The notes: generated by a model not told the origin, from the letters alone. 50,053 nucleotides of DNA from DASWJZ01 sp038211615 (GCA_038211615.1 JBBQVL010000024.1:1-50053), one strand, 5' to 3'; positions 6,768 to 15,327 are shown, numbered from the stretch's first letter. Program-made: numbers and translations.

Positions 6768-9281
6768 CTACCCGGCAATCTTGGAGAAGTCAGCCACGGC
6801 GAGCGTGGCGCGACGGAGCATGTTCAGGAGTTTCAGGCGGTTCTTCCGAAGCTCGGGATCGTCGGCGTTCACCGTGACCTTGTCGAAGAAAGCATCGACA
6901 GCCGGACGCAGTTCGGCAAGCGCTTGCATCGCGCCCTCGAAATCCTCCCCTTCGACAAACTCACGCGCCTTCGCCTCGGCGGCCTGCATGACATCGTAGA
7001 GGGCCTTCTCCGCCGACTCTCCCTTCGACGTAATCAACGCTGCATCCGGAACCTCGTCGAACGCGCCTTCACCATCCTTCTTCTCCTCGGCACGTAGAAT
7101 GTTCGCGGCGCGCTTGTAGCCGGCGAGGAGGTTCTTGCCGTCGTCGCTGTCAAGGAATTTTCCCAGCACCTCGACCCGGCGGACGATCCGAACGAAGTCA
7201 TCGTCTTCCGTCGCCAGCACAGCATCTACGAGGTCATTGCGAAGCTTCTTCTCCTGAAGCACGCCCTTTAGACGATCGAGTAGGAATTGCCGGAGATCAT
7301 AGGCGGTCGACCAGCTTCTTGCCCATCCGGGGTTCACCGATGTGGGAGGATGTAGAGTAATGCCGCCACGTCCGCCCTCCAGAATGACAATCGCCTCTTC
7401 CCAGTTCTTTATTCGATCGACGCGCTCTCGTTCCCGTTCCAGAGCACGCAAATGATCCCGAACGGCGAGGAGATCGGGATCTTGGCCGGCATAGTCGGCG
7501 AGCACGGCCCAAAAGTGCCGCCACAGGTACCGCTCGGCAAAGTCCTCAAACTCTCCGGACAGCCTGAAGCGTAGGCGATTCTCGACTGCAAGCCGGATCA
7601 CCCCTAGCGCCGCCCTTCTCAGGGCGTACGGGTCCTTGCTTCCCGTCGGCTTCTCGTCAATCGCCCAGAACCCGACCAGCGTATCAAGCTTGTCCGCCAG
7701 CGCCACCGCGACCGACACCGGCTCGCTCGGCACGGAATCGTTCGGGCCCTGCGGCTTGTAGTGGTCGCGGATCGCGTCGGCGATGGCGAGGAGCCGGGCC
7801 TCCGCCGCCCCCCCTGTTGTCATCCCGGATGGCGCGTCAGCGCCAGTCCGGGACCCATACGCACCGGAGCCATCCGATTGAGCCCCGTGATTACGGGTCC
7901 CGGTCTCGGCCTCGCGGCCGAACCGGGATGACAGACCCGAGGCGGTGGTTGCGAGCGGCGACAAACCATTCTGCGCAAGGAAATAATAGCGCCCCATCAC
8001 CCCCTGCAGCTCGGGGAACTCTCCCACCATCCCGGTCGTGAGATCGGCCTTTGCCAGACGCGCCGCGCGCTCCGCGTCGTCGGGGTCCGCCCCGACGATC
8101 GGGGCCAGTTCGCGCGCCAGCCGCGCGATGCGCTCGACCCGCTCCGCCTGGCTCCCGAGTTTTTCGTGGAAGGTGATCGTCGCAAGCTTCTTCGCATGCT
8201 CCTCGAGCGGGACCTTCAGGTCCTGCTCCCAGAAGAAGCGCGCATCCGAAAGCCGCGCCGCGATGACCCGCTCGTTGCCGGCGACGATCGCCTTGCCGCC
8301 ATCGCTCGCCTCGATGTTCGAGGTGAGCAGGAAACGGTTGGTGAGCTTGCCCGTCTTCGGGTCGCGCACCACAAAGCACTTCTGGTTCTGCCGGATGGTG
8401 AGGCGGATCACCTCCTCGGGGATCGCCAGGAATTTCTCGTCGAATCTTCCCATCAGCACGACCGGCCATTCGACCAGCCCCGCCACTTCTTCCAGCAGCC
8501 CCTTGTCTTCCACCACCTCCAGACCCTGCGCGAAGGCGAGGTGCTTCGCTTCCGTCTCGATGATCGCCTGCCGCCGGTCGTGGTCGAGCACCACCTTCGC
8601 CGCCTCGAGCTTCGGCTGATAATCGTCGAAGCGGCGGACCGCGATCGGCGCGCCGCCCTGCAGGAAGCGATGCCCGTAGGTGAGATTGCCGGCGGCGATC
8701 CCCGCCACCTCGAAATCCACCACCACCGGCTCCTCCGTCTCCGGGCCGAAGGTGCAGAGGATGGAGCGGAGCGGCCGCACCCAGCGGAGGCTCGCCGTCC
8801 CCTCCGCATTGTTGCCGGCGAAGGGCGAGTCGGATGGCGCCGAGCGGGCGCCCCACCGCATCGACTTCGGCCACGGGAAGGCGCGGATCATGGCGGGCAC
8901 CGCCTCGGCGATGATCTCCTCCGCCGCGCGGCCCGGCTTCGTCACGCGCGCCACGTAGAAATCGCCCTTCTTCGGGTCGCTTTCGATCGTCGCCAGATCG
9001 ATCGAAGCAAGCCCGGCACCGCGCAGAAATCCCTCGATCGCCTTCTCCGGCGCGCCGACGCGCGGGCCTTTCTTCTCCTCGGTCACGTCGGCGGAGCGGG
9101 CGTTCAGGCCGTGCACCGTCAGCGCCAGCCTGCGCGGCGTCACGAAGGCCCTGGCGCCCTCATAGGTGAGCCCCGCCTCCACCAGCGCGTCGGTCACCAG
9201 CCGCCGCAGGTCGGCCGCGGCCGCCCGCTGCATACGCGCGGGAATTTCCTCTGAGAACAATTCCAGGAGCAGATCGGGCAT
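6768..9281 (-). CDS. glyS: Glycyl-tRNA synthetase, beta subunit, with two insertions
   Basis: The tRNA-binding and editing-like beta subunit of the alpha2beta2 glycyl-tRNA synthetase; its partner GlyQ is at 14301-15248. The N-terminus PDLLLELFSEEIPARMQ, the FPWPKSMRW block, GWAIDEKPTGSKDPYALRR-type sequence (here FWAIDEKPTGSKDPYALRR) and the C-terminal AANILRAEEKKDG helix region are diagnostic. ATG 9281 has GAGG 5 nt upstream. At 837 residues it is longer than I expect for the alphaproteobacterial subunit. Residues about 450-488 are encoded by a palindromic repeat (7818-7933) inserted without breaking the frame. Residues about 580-660 are a second segment, not derived from a repeat, that I do not recognise from other GlyS proteins. 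It is the last gene of a lemA-DUF2207-glyS run. Confidence 0.95.
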   Translation of the reverse strand: MPDLLLELFSEEIPARMQRAAAADLRRLVTDALVEAGLTYEGARAFVTPRRLALTVHGLNARSADVTEEKKGPRVGAPEKAIEGFLRGAGLASIDLATIESDPKKGDFYVARVTKPGRAAEEIIAEAVPAMIRAFPWPKSMRWGARSAPSDSPFAGNNAEGTASLRWVRPLRSILCTFGPETEEPVVVDFEVAGIAAGNLTYGHRFLQGGAPIAVRRFDDYQPKLEAAKVVLDHDRRQAIIETEAKHLAFAQGLEVVEDKGLLEEVAGLVEWPVVLMGRFDEKFLAIPEEVIRLTIRQNQKCFVVRDPKTGKLTNRFLLTSNIEASDGGKAIVAGNERVIAARLSDARFFWEQDLKVPLEEHAKKLATITFHEKLGSQAERVERIARLARELAPIVGADPDDAERAARLAKADLTTGMVGEFPELQGVMGRYYFLAQNGLSPLATTASGLSSRFGREAETGTRNHGAQSDGSGAYGSRTGADAPSGMTTGGAAEARLLAIADAIRDHYKPQGPNDSVPSEPVSVAVALADKLDTLVGFWAIDEKPTGSKDPYALRRAALGVIRLAVENRLRFRLSGEFEDFAERYLWRHFWAVLADYAGQDPDLLAVRDHLRALERERERVDRIKNWEEAIVILEGGRGGITLHPPTSVNPGWARSWSTAYDLRQFLLDRLKGVLQEKKLRNDLVDAVLATEDDDFVRIVRRVEVLGKFLDSDDGKNLLAGYKRAANILRAEEKKDGEGAFDEVPDAALITSKGESAEKALYDVMQAAEAKAREFVEGEDFEGAMQALAELRPAVDAFFDKVTVNADDPELRKNRLKLLNMLRRATLAVADFSKIAG
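7818..7933. repeat. Palindromic repeat, family A (copy 2, 116 bp) inside glyS
   Basis: It has the same ends as 4917-5062: TGTCATCCCGG at the left and CCGGGATGACA at the right, a perfect 11-bp inverted repeat. The inner parts also match: a GGCGCG...GCGCC hairpin, TCCGGGACCCATACGCACC, GGGTCCCGG and CGGCC-TCG-CGGCCG. The core is about 30 bp shorter than in copy 1. Here it is entirely inside the glyS reading frame, which stays open through it. It sits between the MGRYYFLAQ block and the ADAIRDHYKPQGP block, which are close together in ordinary GlyS. Confidence 0.9.
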
Positions 9282-9354
9282 CACCACCTCACCGGCGGTG
9301 TCCTATCAAAGCCTTTCAGGGAATGTAACCCGGGGAAACGCTGGCTGTGGGACG

Positions 9355-11409
9355 CTACCACCCGCCGCCGCCGCGTCCTCCTCCTCCCCCGCCGGATCCC
9401 CCTGAAAAGCCGGAGGAGCTCGACGAGCTCCGCGGGATGGCGGCCGAGGCGGCGGCCGTCGCGCTCGCCACGGCGGTCGCGACCGAGCGGCCGAAATTGT
9501 TGCTCGACCAGCTCCCGCCGCGCCGCCAGCCCGGCCGATAATAGGACATCGGGTCCTGGTCGCCCGGGTGCGCCCGCGCCAGAGCCGAGGCGAAAGCGTC
9601 CGCCCAGGGCTTTTCCACGCCAAGCGCAACCGCATAGGGGAGCAGCGCCTCGAAGCGCTCGGCGGTGATCTCCGGCGCCTTCTCGATATTGAGCCGGCCG
9701 GACTCCGCCGTTTCCAGATACATCCGGAAACCCTCGATCTCGTCCATGACCGGGCGTCCTTCCGGTGTCGGGGCGCGCAGCAGGTAGAGGAAGACCGCGT
9801 TCAGGAGCGGGAGGACGAGCGCCAGCGCGAACGGAAGCGCGTGGCCGTTCAGCGCATGGGCAACAGCGGTGAGCATCGGCCCTACCCCGCCATAGAGGTC
9901 GTTCCCGACCTTCCAGAGGAAATAGAGAACGATCGCGACGACCACCAGGAACACGATCAGCCCCACGACAGCGCCACCCGATCCCTTGCCGTCGAGGAGG
10001 CTGGTGACGATCGGCACCAGGAATACGCTCAAGAACACGCCGACCATCAGCGCGCCGATCAGCAGGCCGATCTCGTCGTCCGGAATTCCGCCGAAGACGA
10101 TCACCGCGCCGACCGTGGCGATGGAAAGCAGCACGCCGATCGCGAAGTGCAGGAAATTGTTCTTGAAGTAGCGGCCGCCGCTCTCGGCCTTGACGCTCGC
10201 CTGGAACGCCGTGCCGATCTTGGCGACCGCCTTGCCGTTGGCCTTCGTGATGGCGGCCTTGCCGCCCTGCTGGTCGACCCAGTCGAGCACCGTCCTCTCA
10301 CCCGCTGGAAGCTCGGCGCGGACGCCCTCCGCCGGTGCGGCGGTCCGTTCGAAGACCAGATCCTTGCCCTCCTGGTCGAAGACCAGCAGCCCGCGCACCG
10401 CGAGCGCCAGCGCCGAGGCGGTGAAGGCCTTCCAGGCGCTCGCGCCGAATCCCCAGTTGCGGATGTAGCTCGCGAGCGCCGCCGACACGCCCTTCGGCGG
10501 ATGGAAGAGCGGGATGATGGTGCCGCCCTTCGGATCGCGGCCGACTCGGTTCCACGCCCACACGAAATAGCCGAGCACGACAAGCAGCCCGGCAAGGCCG
10601 ATCAGCCACTCGCGATTGTCGAGCAGGAAGTAGCGGAAGGCGGTCATCCCGGTGGGCCTGTCGACTGCGCCGGGCGCTATCCCGGCGACGATCGTCAGTC
10701 CCTCACCCGGCTCTAGCCGGCGCGTCGTCTCCACGGTGAGCACGCCGTCGCTGCCGACTGCGCCGTGGAAGTCCTTGCCGCGCTCGCCGAGACCGCCGGT
10801 GTAGGCGTCCCACGCGACCGGACTTGAATTCTCCGGCAGCGAGAGCCTCGCGCTTGCCTTCAGCACCGGAAAATCCCAGGCGTTGCCGGTGACGTTCCAG
10901 AACAGTTCGGGCTTGTCATCGATCCAGCGGACCTGCCTGTCGGTCTCATAGGTCAGCACGTAGGTGTGGACACCCGATGGCACGAAAACATCCGCATCCC
11001 CCGCATAGATGCGGAGAAAATCGCTGTGACGCTCGATGTGGTAGGGTTCCGGCTGGCCGTCGCGCGTCAGGCTGATGAGGTCGAAGCCGACGGAGTGGAC
11101 GTTGTGCTCGGCATCCTCGAAATTGGTCGAGATATCGCGATAGATGCCGTGGCGGATCAGATTGCCTTCGGCGTTGGCGCGGATCGTCTCCACGACATGC
11201 ACCGCGCCATCCCGCGCCACCTGGATGTCGGACTGCAGCAGCTCGATCGCCTCGTCCGCTGACGCGAAGGCGACGCCGACGAACGCGGCAATCGTCAGAC
11301 CGAAGAGCAGGGCCACCACGTGCGCAGTGGAGCGGCGGCGTCTCGCCGCCCATTTAGCGCCGACAAAGGTGCGCGGGACGCGCACCTTCCAGAACGCCGT
11401 GCCGCTCAT
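9355..11409 (-). CDS. DUF2207 family membrane protein (YciQ-like)
   Basis: A predicted inner-membrane protein of unknown function. A hydrophobic helix at about residues 32-53 (VVALLFGLTIAAFVGVAFA) is followed by a large extracytoplasmic DUF2207 domain with the typical RDGAVHVVETI and NLIRHGIYRDI motifs. A helix follows near 265, then a cluster of helices at about 430-560. It ends in a Ser/Gly-rich tail (SGFSGGSGGGGGGRGGGGW), typical of the family. ATG 11409 is used, with GGAG only 2 nt upstream; a TTG at 11421 overlapping the lemA stop is an alternative. Residues about 8-26 are encoded by a hairpin repeat (11334-11388), so the cytoplasmic N-terminus appears to be repeat-derived. LemA and DUF2207 genes commonly occur as a pair. 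Confidence 0.88.
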   Translation of the reverse strand: MSGTAFWKVRVPRTFVGAKWAARRRRSTAHVVALLFGLTIAAFVGVAFASADEAIELLQSDIQVARDGAVHVVETIRANAEGNLIRHGIYRDISTNFEDAEHNVHSVGFDLISLTRDGQPEPYHIERHSDFLRIYAGDADVFVPSGVHTYVLTYETDRQVRWIDDKPELFWNVTGNAWDFPVLKASARLSLPENSSPVAWDAYTGGLGERGKDFHGAVGSDGVLTVETTRRLEPGEGLTIVAGIAPGAVDRPTGMTAFRYFLLDNREWLIGLAGLLVVLGYFVWAWNRVGRDPKGGTIIPLFHPPKGVSAALASYIRNWGFGASAWKAFTASALALAVRGLLVFDQEGKDLVFERTAAPAEGVRAELPAGERTVLDWVDQQGGKAAITKANGKAVAKIGTAFQASVKAESGGRYFKNNFLHFAIGVLLSIATVGAVIVFGGIPDDEIGLLIGALMVGVFLSVFLVPIVTSLLDGKGSGGAVVGLIVFLVVVAIVLYFLWKVGNDLYGGVGPMLTAVAHALNGHALPFALALVLPLLNAVFLYLLRAPTPEGRPVMDEIEGFRMYLETAESGRLNIEKAPEITAERFEALLPYAVALGVEKPWADAFASALARAHPGDQDPMSYYRPGWRRGGSWSSNNFGRSVATAVASATAAASAAIPRSSSSSSGFSGGSGGGGGGRGGGGW
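11334..11388. repeat. Two-hairpin repeat, family F (copy 1) inside the DUF2207 gene
   Basis: Hairpin 1 is GGCGGC-GTCTC-GCCGCC (11334-11350). Hairpin 2 is AAGGTGCGCG-GGA-CGCGCACCTT (11366-11388), separated by 15 nt. The same order (hairpin 1 with a GTCyC loop, a linker, then GGTGCGCG...CGCGCACC) occurs between genes at 49344-49402. Here both hairpins are translated, giving a Lys/Arg/Val-rich stretch just after the start codon of the DUF2207 protein. Confidence 0.8.
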
Positions 11410-11417
11410 TTCTCCGC

Positions 11418-11981
11418 TCAAGGCTGGAACGACACCTTCGGCACCGCCCGGTCGCCGGGCTCCTCGATCTCGAAGAACTTCCGCTGCTCGAACTTGAACT
11501 GGCCCGCCACGAGGTTGCTCGGGAAGGACTGGATCATGGTGTTCAGGTTCCTGACCGCGCCGTTGTAGTAGCGGCGCGCCATCTGGATCTCGTTCTCTGT
11601 GTTGCCGAGCTCCTTCTGCAGCTCGAGGAAGTTGGCGCTCGCCTTCAGGTCGGGATAGGCCTCGGCGACCGCGAGCAGCCGGCCGATGCCAAGCGACAGA
11701 GCCCCCTCCGCCTTGGCGCGCGCCTCGACGTCGCCAGCCGGAACCGACTGCGCCTGCGTCCGGAGCCGCGTCACGTCGTCGAAGACGCCGCGCTCATGGC
11801 TGGCATAGCCCTTCACCGTCTCGATCAGGTTCGGGATGAGGTCGGCGCGGCGCTTGAGCTGCACGTCGATGCCGCTCCAGGCCTCCTCGCTCATCTGCCG
11901 CGTCGAGACGAGGCGGTTGTAGATGGCGATGACATAGACGACCGCCACGACGACGATCCCGAGAATGATCCAGAGTGTCAT
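11418..11981 (-). CDS. lemA: LemA family protein
   Basis: A small membrane-anchored protein of unresolved biochemical role. One N-terminal helix (LWIILGIVVVAVVYVIAIY, residues 3-21) is followed by the LemA helical domain. Recognisable blocks are YNRLVSTRQMSEEAWSGIDV, QLKRRADLIPNLIETVKGY and the C-terminal ARRYYNGAVRNLNTMIQSFP. The length of 187 residues is standard. The start ATG 11981 is preceded by AGGGG. Its TGA overlaps or abuts the start region of the DUF2207 gene, so the two are probably translationally coupled. Confidence 0.95.
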   Translation of the reverse strand: MTLWIILGIVVVAVVYVIAIYNRLVSTRQMSEEAWSGIDVQLKRRADLIPNLIETVKGYASHERGVFDDVTRLRTQAQSVPAGDVEARAKAEGALSLGIGRLLAVAEAYPDLKASANFLELQKELGNTENEIQMARRYYNGAVRNLNTMIQSFPSNLVAGQFKFEQRKFFEIEEPGDRAVPKVSFQP

Positions 11982-12186
11982 CGGATCCCCTTTCTGTCGT
12001 TTCCGCAGGCCCCCGCCTGCGATCCGCCACGCCTGCTTATGCCCCGATTGCGGGCGGAAGAAACGAAAAAAGGACTGCGGCTCACAACATCGGCTCGGCT
12101 CAAACCGGGCAAGTCACATCCATTCAGTTAACGAAGGCTTCGCACCTTCCACCCATGCTCGATCGCGGCCGACCGGATGTTTCAAA

Positions 12187-13779
12187 GTGACGTTTTTGCA
12201 AAGCCTAAGTCTTTCAGCGGCAAAGTTTTTGCCGAAGACGCGGTCTGCCCGGCATATTCTCGTCGATAGTGTCGCGATCTTCGGCGCCGCCATCCTGTTG
12301 CGGATCGCCACCTACAATCTTCAACTCTTTGAACAATTCTACCAATACAGTCGCGCCCATGAGGACTGGCAACTGGACGAGGTCGCCGTCAGCTTCCTGT
12401 TCCTCGGCGTCGGCTTCATCCTCTTCGCGGTACGGCGGATGCAGGACCAGCGGCGCGAGCTGAAGCTCAGGCTCGCCGCCGAGATGCACGCCACCATGCT
12501 GGCACTGCAGGATCCGCTGACCGGCCTTCCGAACCGCCGCCGCTTCCAGGAGGTGCTCGCAGCGCTGCACACGCCCAAGGACACACTGCATGCGGTGCTG
12601 ATTCTCGATCTCGATCACTTCAAGCCGGTCAACGACGTTTTCGGGCATGCGAGCGGCGACGAGACGCTGCGCACCGTGGCCCGAAGGCTGATGGCGCTCG
12701 GCGACGGCCGTGTCATCTGCGCCCGAATGGGCGGCGACGAGTTCGCGATGATCGTCCGCAACATCGTTTCCGCTGCGGAAGCCGAGCGCATTGCAGCGGC
12801 CATCATCTCGGCGATTGAAATTCCGATCACTGCCGCAGGCACCGAACACCGCCTCGAAGTCTCCATCGGGATCGCGATAATGGATCGGGATGTCGAGCTG
12901 CCGGAGGAATATCTGCGTCGGGCCGACGTCGCTCTCTATCGCGCCAAGCAGCAGCAGGGATCGGCCGTCGCGTTCTATGACGCGTCGATGGACGTCGAGC
13001 TCAAGGCAGCGCTCAGCATGGAAGTGGAACTGAAGGCCGCCCTCGCCGCCGATCAGATCGTGCCGAACTATCAGCCGATCGTGGACCTGCGGACAGGCGC
13101 CATCCTCAAGTTCGAGGCCCTGGCGCGCTGGCATCACCCACAACGCGGCGCCATCGCGCCGGCGCTCTTCATACCGCTCGCGGAAAGCCGCGGGCTGATT
13201 GCGACGCTCACCGAGGCCATTCTTCGGCAGGCCTGCCGCGACGCCCTCGCCTGGCCGCGGAGCGTGGTGCTCTCGGTGAACCTGTCGCCGCTGCTCCTGC
13301 AGAGCAAGGCCTTCGGGCTGAGGCTCGTGAAGATCATCGAGGAGACGGGCTTCCCGGCGAACCGGCTGGAGCTGGAGATCACCGAGCAGGCCTTGAAGAC
13401 CGATCTCGATCTCATCGCGCCGTTCCTTCACAACCTCAGGGCGCTCGGCATCCGCATCGCGCTCGACGATTTCGGCACGGGCTATTCGAGCCTTTCACGG
13501 CTCAGGCAGCTCCCGTTCGACGACATCAAGATCGACCGAAGCTTCGTGGAAAGCCTGAAGAACGGCGCCAACGGGTCCAGCTTCGTCTGGACCATCATGC
13601 AGCTCGGCCGAGGGCTCGACATGACGGTCACCGCGGAAGGGATCGAGGATCTCCAGCAGCGCGACCGGCTGATCGCCGAAGGCTGCACCCAGGGTCAGGG
13701 CTTTCTGTTCAGCGAAGCTGTTCCGGCGGCCGCAGCAATGGCGCTGCTGCACGCCGGCCGCAGGGCCGCGGGCGGCTAA
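12187..13779 (+). CDS. GGDEF-EAL cyclic-di-GMP signalling protein
   Basis: A predicted inner-membrane protein that may make and/or degrade c-di-GMP. Two hydrophobic helices near the N-terminus (about residues 25-45 and 60-80) enclose a short periplasmic loop. The GGDEF domain has an intact RMGGDEF motif (GGDEF at 182-186) but no RxxD inhibitory site before it. The EAL domain has FEALARWHHPQRG (EAL at 310), LEITEQ, LDDFGTGYSSLSRL (427 on), IKIDRSFV and a late Glu/Gln-containing GCTQGQGFLFS, a complete catalytic set. The start is uncertain. The frame is open back to 11965, but that extension is Cys/Arg-rich, unlike protein, and overlaps lemA, so GTG 12187 is preferred. It is divergent from lemA and splits the glyQ-glyS region. 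Confidence 0.9.
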   Translation: MTFLQSLSLSAAKFLPKTRSARHILVDSVAIFGAAILLRIATYNLQLFEQFYQYSRAHEDWQLDEVAVSFLFLGVGFILFAVRRMQDQRRELKLRLAAEMHATMLALQDPLTGLPNRRRFQEVLAALHTPKDTLHAVLILDLDHFKPVNDVFGHASGDETLRTVARRLMALGDGRVICARMGGDEFAMIVRNIVSAAEAERIAAAIISAIEIPITAAGTEHRLEVSIGIAIMDRDVELPEEYLRRADVALYRAKQQQGSAVAFYDASMDVELKAALSMEVELKAALAADQIVPNYQPIVDLRTGAILKFEALARWHHPQRGAIAPALFIPLAESRGLIATLTEAILRQACRDALAWPRSVVLSVNLSPLLLQSKAFGLRLVKIIEETGFPANRLELEITEQALKTDLDLIAPFLHNLRALGIRIALDDFGTGYSSLSRLRQLPFDDIKIDRSFVESLKNGANGSSFVWTIMQLGRGLDMTVTAEGIEDLQQRDRLIAEGCTQGQGFLFSEAVPAAAAMALLHAGRRAAGG

Positions 13780-13806
13780 ACCGCCACTGGGCGCGCTCGG
13801 GCCGCT

Positions 13807-14304
13807 TCAGCGGTCGTTGGCTTGCGCGGCGCGTGGCGCGGGCGTCGAACGCGGCGCCGAGGAGAATGCGAAATCGACCGCTTCCAGGATCTGCCGCTCG
13901 GGGCTCTCCTCGGCCGTGAAGCCGATCCGGACCGCCATGCCGTAGCCGGAAACCAGATCCTTCAGCCGGTCCTGCAGGCGCTGCATGGCGAACGGCTCGA
14001 GCGGTATGGTCAGCACCGCCTCCTGCGGCGCGAGCACCAGATCGAGGCGTTTGCGCGCGTCGGATTTCACCACCATGGCGCGGCCGGGGTGGACGCGGCG
14101 CTCGCCGGCCGCGGTGCGATAGCTCACCTCGCCCATGATGATGATCCCTTCGCCCTCCTCGCGGCCACTGCGGCCGAGGCGGACATTGAAGGTCCACCCG
14201 CTGGCGCTGAACAGCATCGCGCTGCGCGGCGGGCCGCCCTTGCGGTTCGCGACTTCGGCGCCGGCTTCGCGCGTCTCGCGCGTGTCCCGGCTCTCGTCCG
14301 TCAT
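13807..14304 (-). CDS. Conserved-looking protein of unknown function, translationally coupled to glyQ
   Basis: The ATG at 14304 overlaps the glyQ stop in an ATGA arrangement, which fixes the start and implies coupling. The product has 165 residues with no signal peptide or membrane helix. The first 25 residues are charged (many Arg, Glu). The rest looks like a folded alpha/beta domain: a FSASGWTFNVRLGR strand region, IIIMGEVSYRT, then RAMVVKSDARKRLDLVLAPQEAVLTI, and a C-terminal QDRLKDLV helix. The last 20 residues are Ala/Pro-rich. I do not recognise a named family with confidence. Its position suggests co-expression with TPR-ispE-glyQ, not a role in tRNA charging. Confidence 0.8.
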   Translation of the reverse strand: MTDESRDTRETREAGAEVANRKGGPPRSAMLFSASGWTFNVRLGRSGREEGEGIIIMGEVSYRTAAGERRVHPGRAMVVKSDARKRLDLVLAPQEAVLTIPLEPFAMQRLQDRLKDLVSGYGMAVRIGFTAEESPERQILEAVDFAFSSAPRSTPAPRAAQANDR

Positions 14305-15248
14305 GTCAAACGTCCCCCGCCCGCCGTTGCTAGCCAAGCCGCCGCGCAGGATTTTGCCAGATTTCGCACCCGCAGGATATAGCTCTGCCGCTCGGTGACC
14401 GAAATGACGCCACGGGCGTCGAGCAGATTAAATACGTGACTGGCCTTAATGCACTGGTCGTAGGCCGGAAGCGCCAGTTTGTGCACGCCGGAATCCTCGG
14501 GCTTTCCTGCCTCCAGCAACGCCAGACACTCGCGCTCTGCTTCCTCGAAGTGGCGCTTCAGAATATCCGTGTCCGCGAATTCGAAATTGAAGCGCGAATA
14601 TTCCTGCTCGGCCTGCAGGAAGACGTCGCCGTAGCTGACCTTCTCATTCCCGTCGCGGCCGTTGAAGTTCAGCTCGTAGACATTGTCTACGCCCTGCACG
14701 TACATGGCGAGGCGCTCCAGCCCGTAGGTCAGCTCGCCCGAGACCGGCGCGCAATCGAAGCCCGCCACCTGCTGGAAATAGGTGAACTGCGACACCTCCA
14801 TCCCGTCGCACCAGCACTCCCAGCCGAGCCCCCAGGCACCGAGCGTCGGGCTTTCCCAGTCGTCCTCGACGAAACGGATGTCGTGCAGCGCGGTGTCGAT
14901 GCCGATGGCCTTCAGCGAGCCGAGATAGAGGTCCTGCAGATCGGGCGGAGAGGGCTTAAGGATCACCTGGTACTGGTAGTAGTGCTGCAGCCGGTTCGGG
15001 TTCTCGCCGTAGCGGCCGTCCTTCGGCCGGCGCGAGGGCTGCACGTAGGCGGCGTTCCACGGCCGCGGCCCGAGCGAGCGGAGCGTCGTCGCGGGGTGGA
15101 ACGTGCCGGCCCCGACCTCCATGTCGTACGGCTGCAGGATAACGCAGCCATAGTCCGCCCAATAGCGCTGCAGCGTCAGGATCAGACCCTGGAAGGAGCG
15201 GCGCGGGTCCATGTGACCGCGCCCGGCGGGCTCGGAATGAGCACTCAC
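14301..15248 (-). CDS. glyQ: Glycyl-tRNA synthetase, alpha subunit
   Basis: The catalytic class II subunit that activates glycine and charges tRNA-Gly, acting with GlyS. Diagnostic sequence includes MDPRRSFQGLILTLQRYWAD, GCVILQPYDMEVGAGTFHPA, RRPKDGRYGENPNRLQHYYQ (cut to 20) and GLGWECWCDGMEVSQFTYFQ. The length is 315 residues, as expected. GTG 15248 is chosen because GGAG lies 10 nt upstream and it gives a short N-terminal extension like other alphaproteobacterial GlyQ proteins; ATG 15212 is an alternative. It follows ispE by 79 bp. glyS is about 5 kb away, separated by an inverted GGDEF-EAL gene and the lemA pair. Confidence 0.97.
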   Translation of the reverse strand: MSAHSEPAGRGHMDPRRSFQGLILTLQRYWADYGCVILQPYDMEVGAGTFHPATTLRSLGPRPWNAAYVQPSRRPKDGRYGENPNRLQHYYQYQVILKPSPPDLQDLYLGSLKAIGIDTALHDIRFVEDDWESPTLGAWGLGWECWCDGMEVSQFTYFQQVAGFDCAPVSGELTYGLERLAMYVQGVDNVYELNFNGRDGNEKVSYGDVFLQAEQEYSRFNFEFADTDILKRHFEEAERECLALLEAGKPEDSGVHKLALPAYDQCIKASHVFNLLDARGVISVTERQSYILRVRNLAKSCAAAWLATAGGGRLT

Positions 15249-15327
15249 GCGACGAAAACTCCGCTGCGGAACGATGTTACGCGGATGGCTTACAGCAAGC
15301 TCGCAACGCGTCAAGCGGCGCCGCGAG

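Noticed and set aside
10645..10654. A TCATCCCGG-like string inside the DUF2207 gene as another family A repeat
   Set aside because: Only one short end matches; no inner hairpins or right end follow.
11965..12186. A longer start for the GGDEF-EAL protein
   Set aside because: It would overlap the divergent lemA start and adds a Cys/Arg-rich stretch of 74 residues unlike a folded domain.
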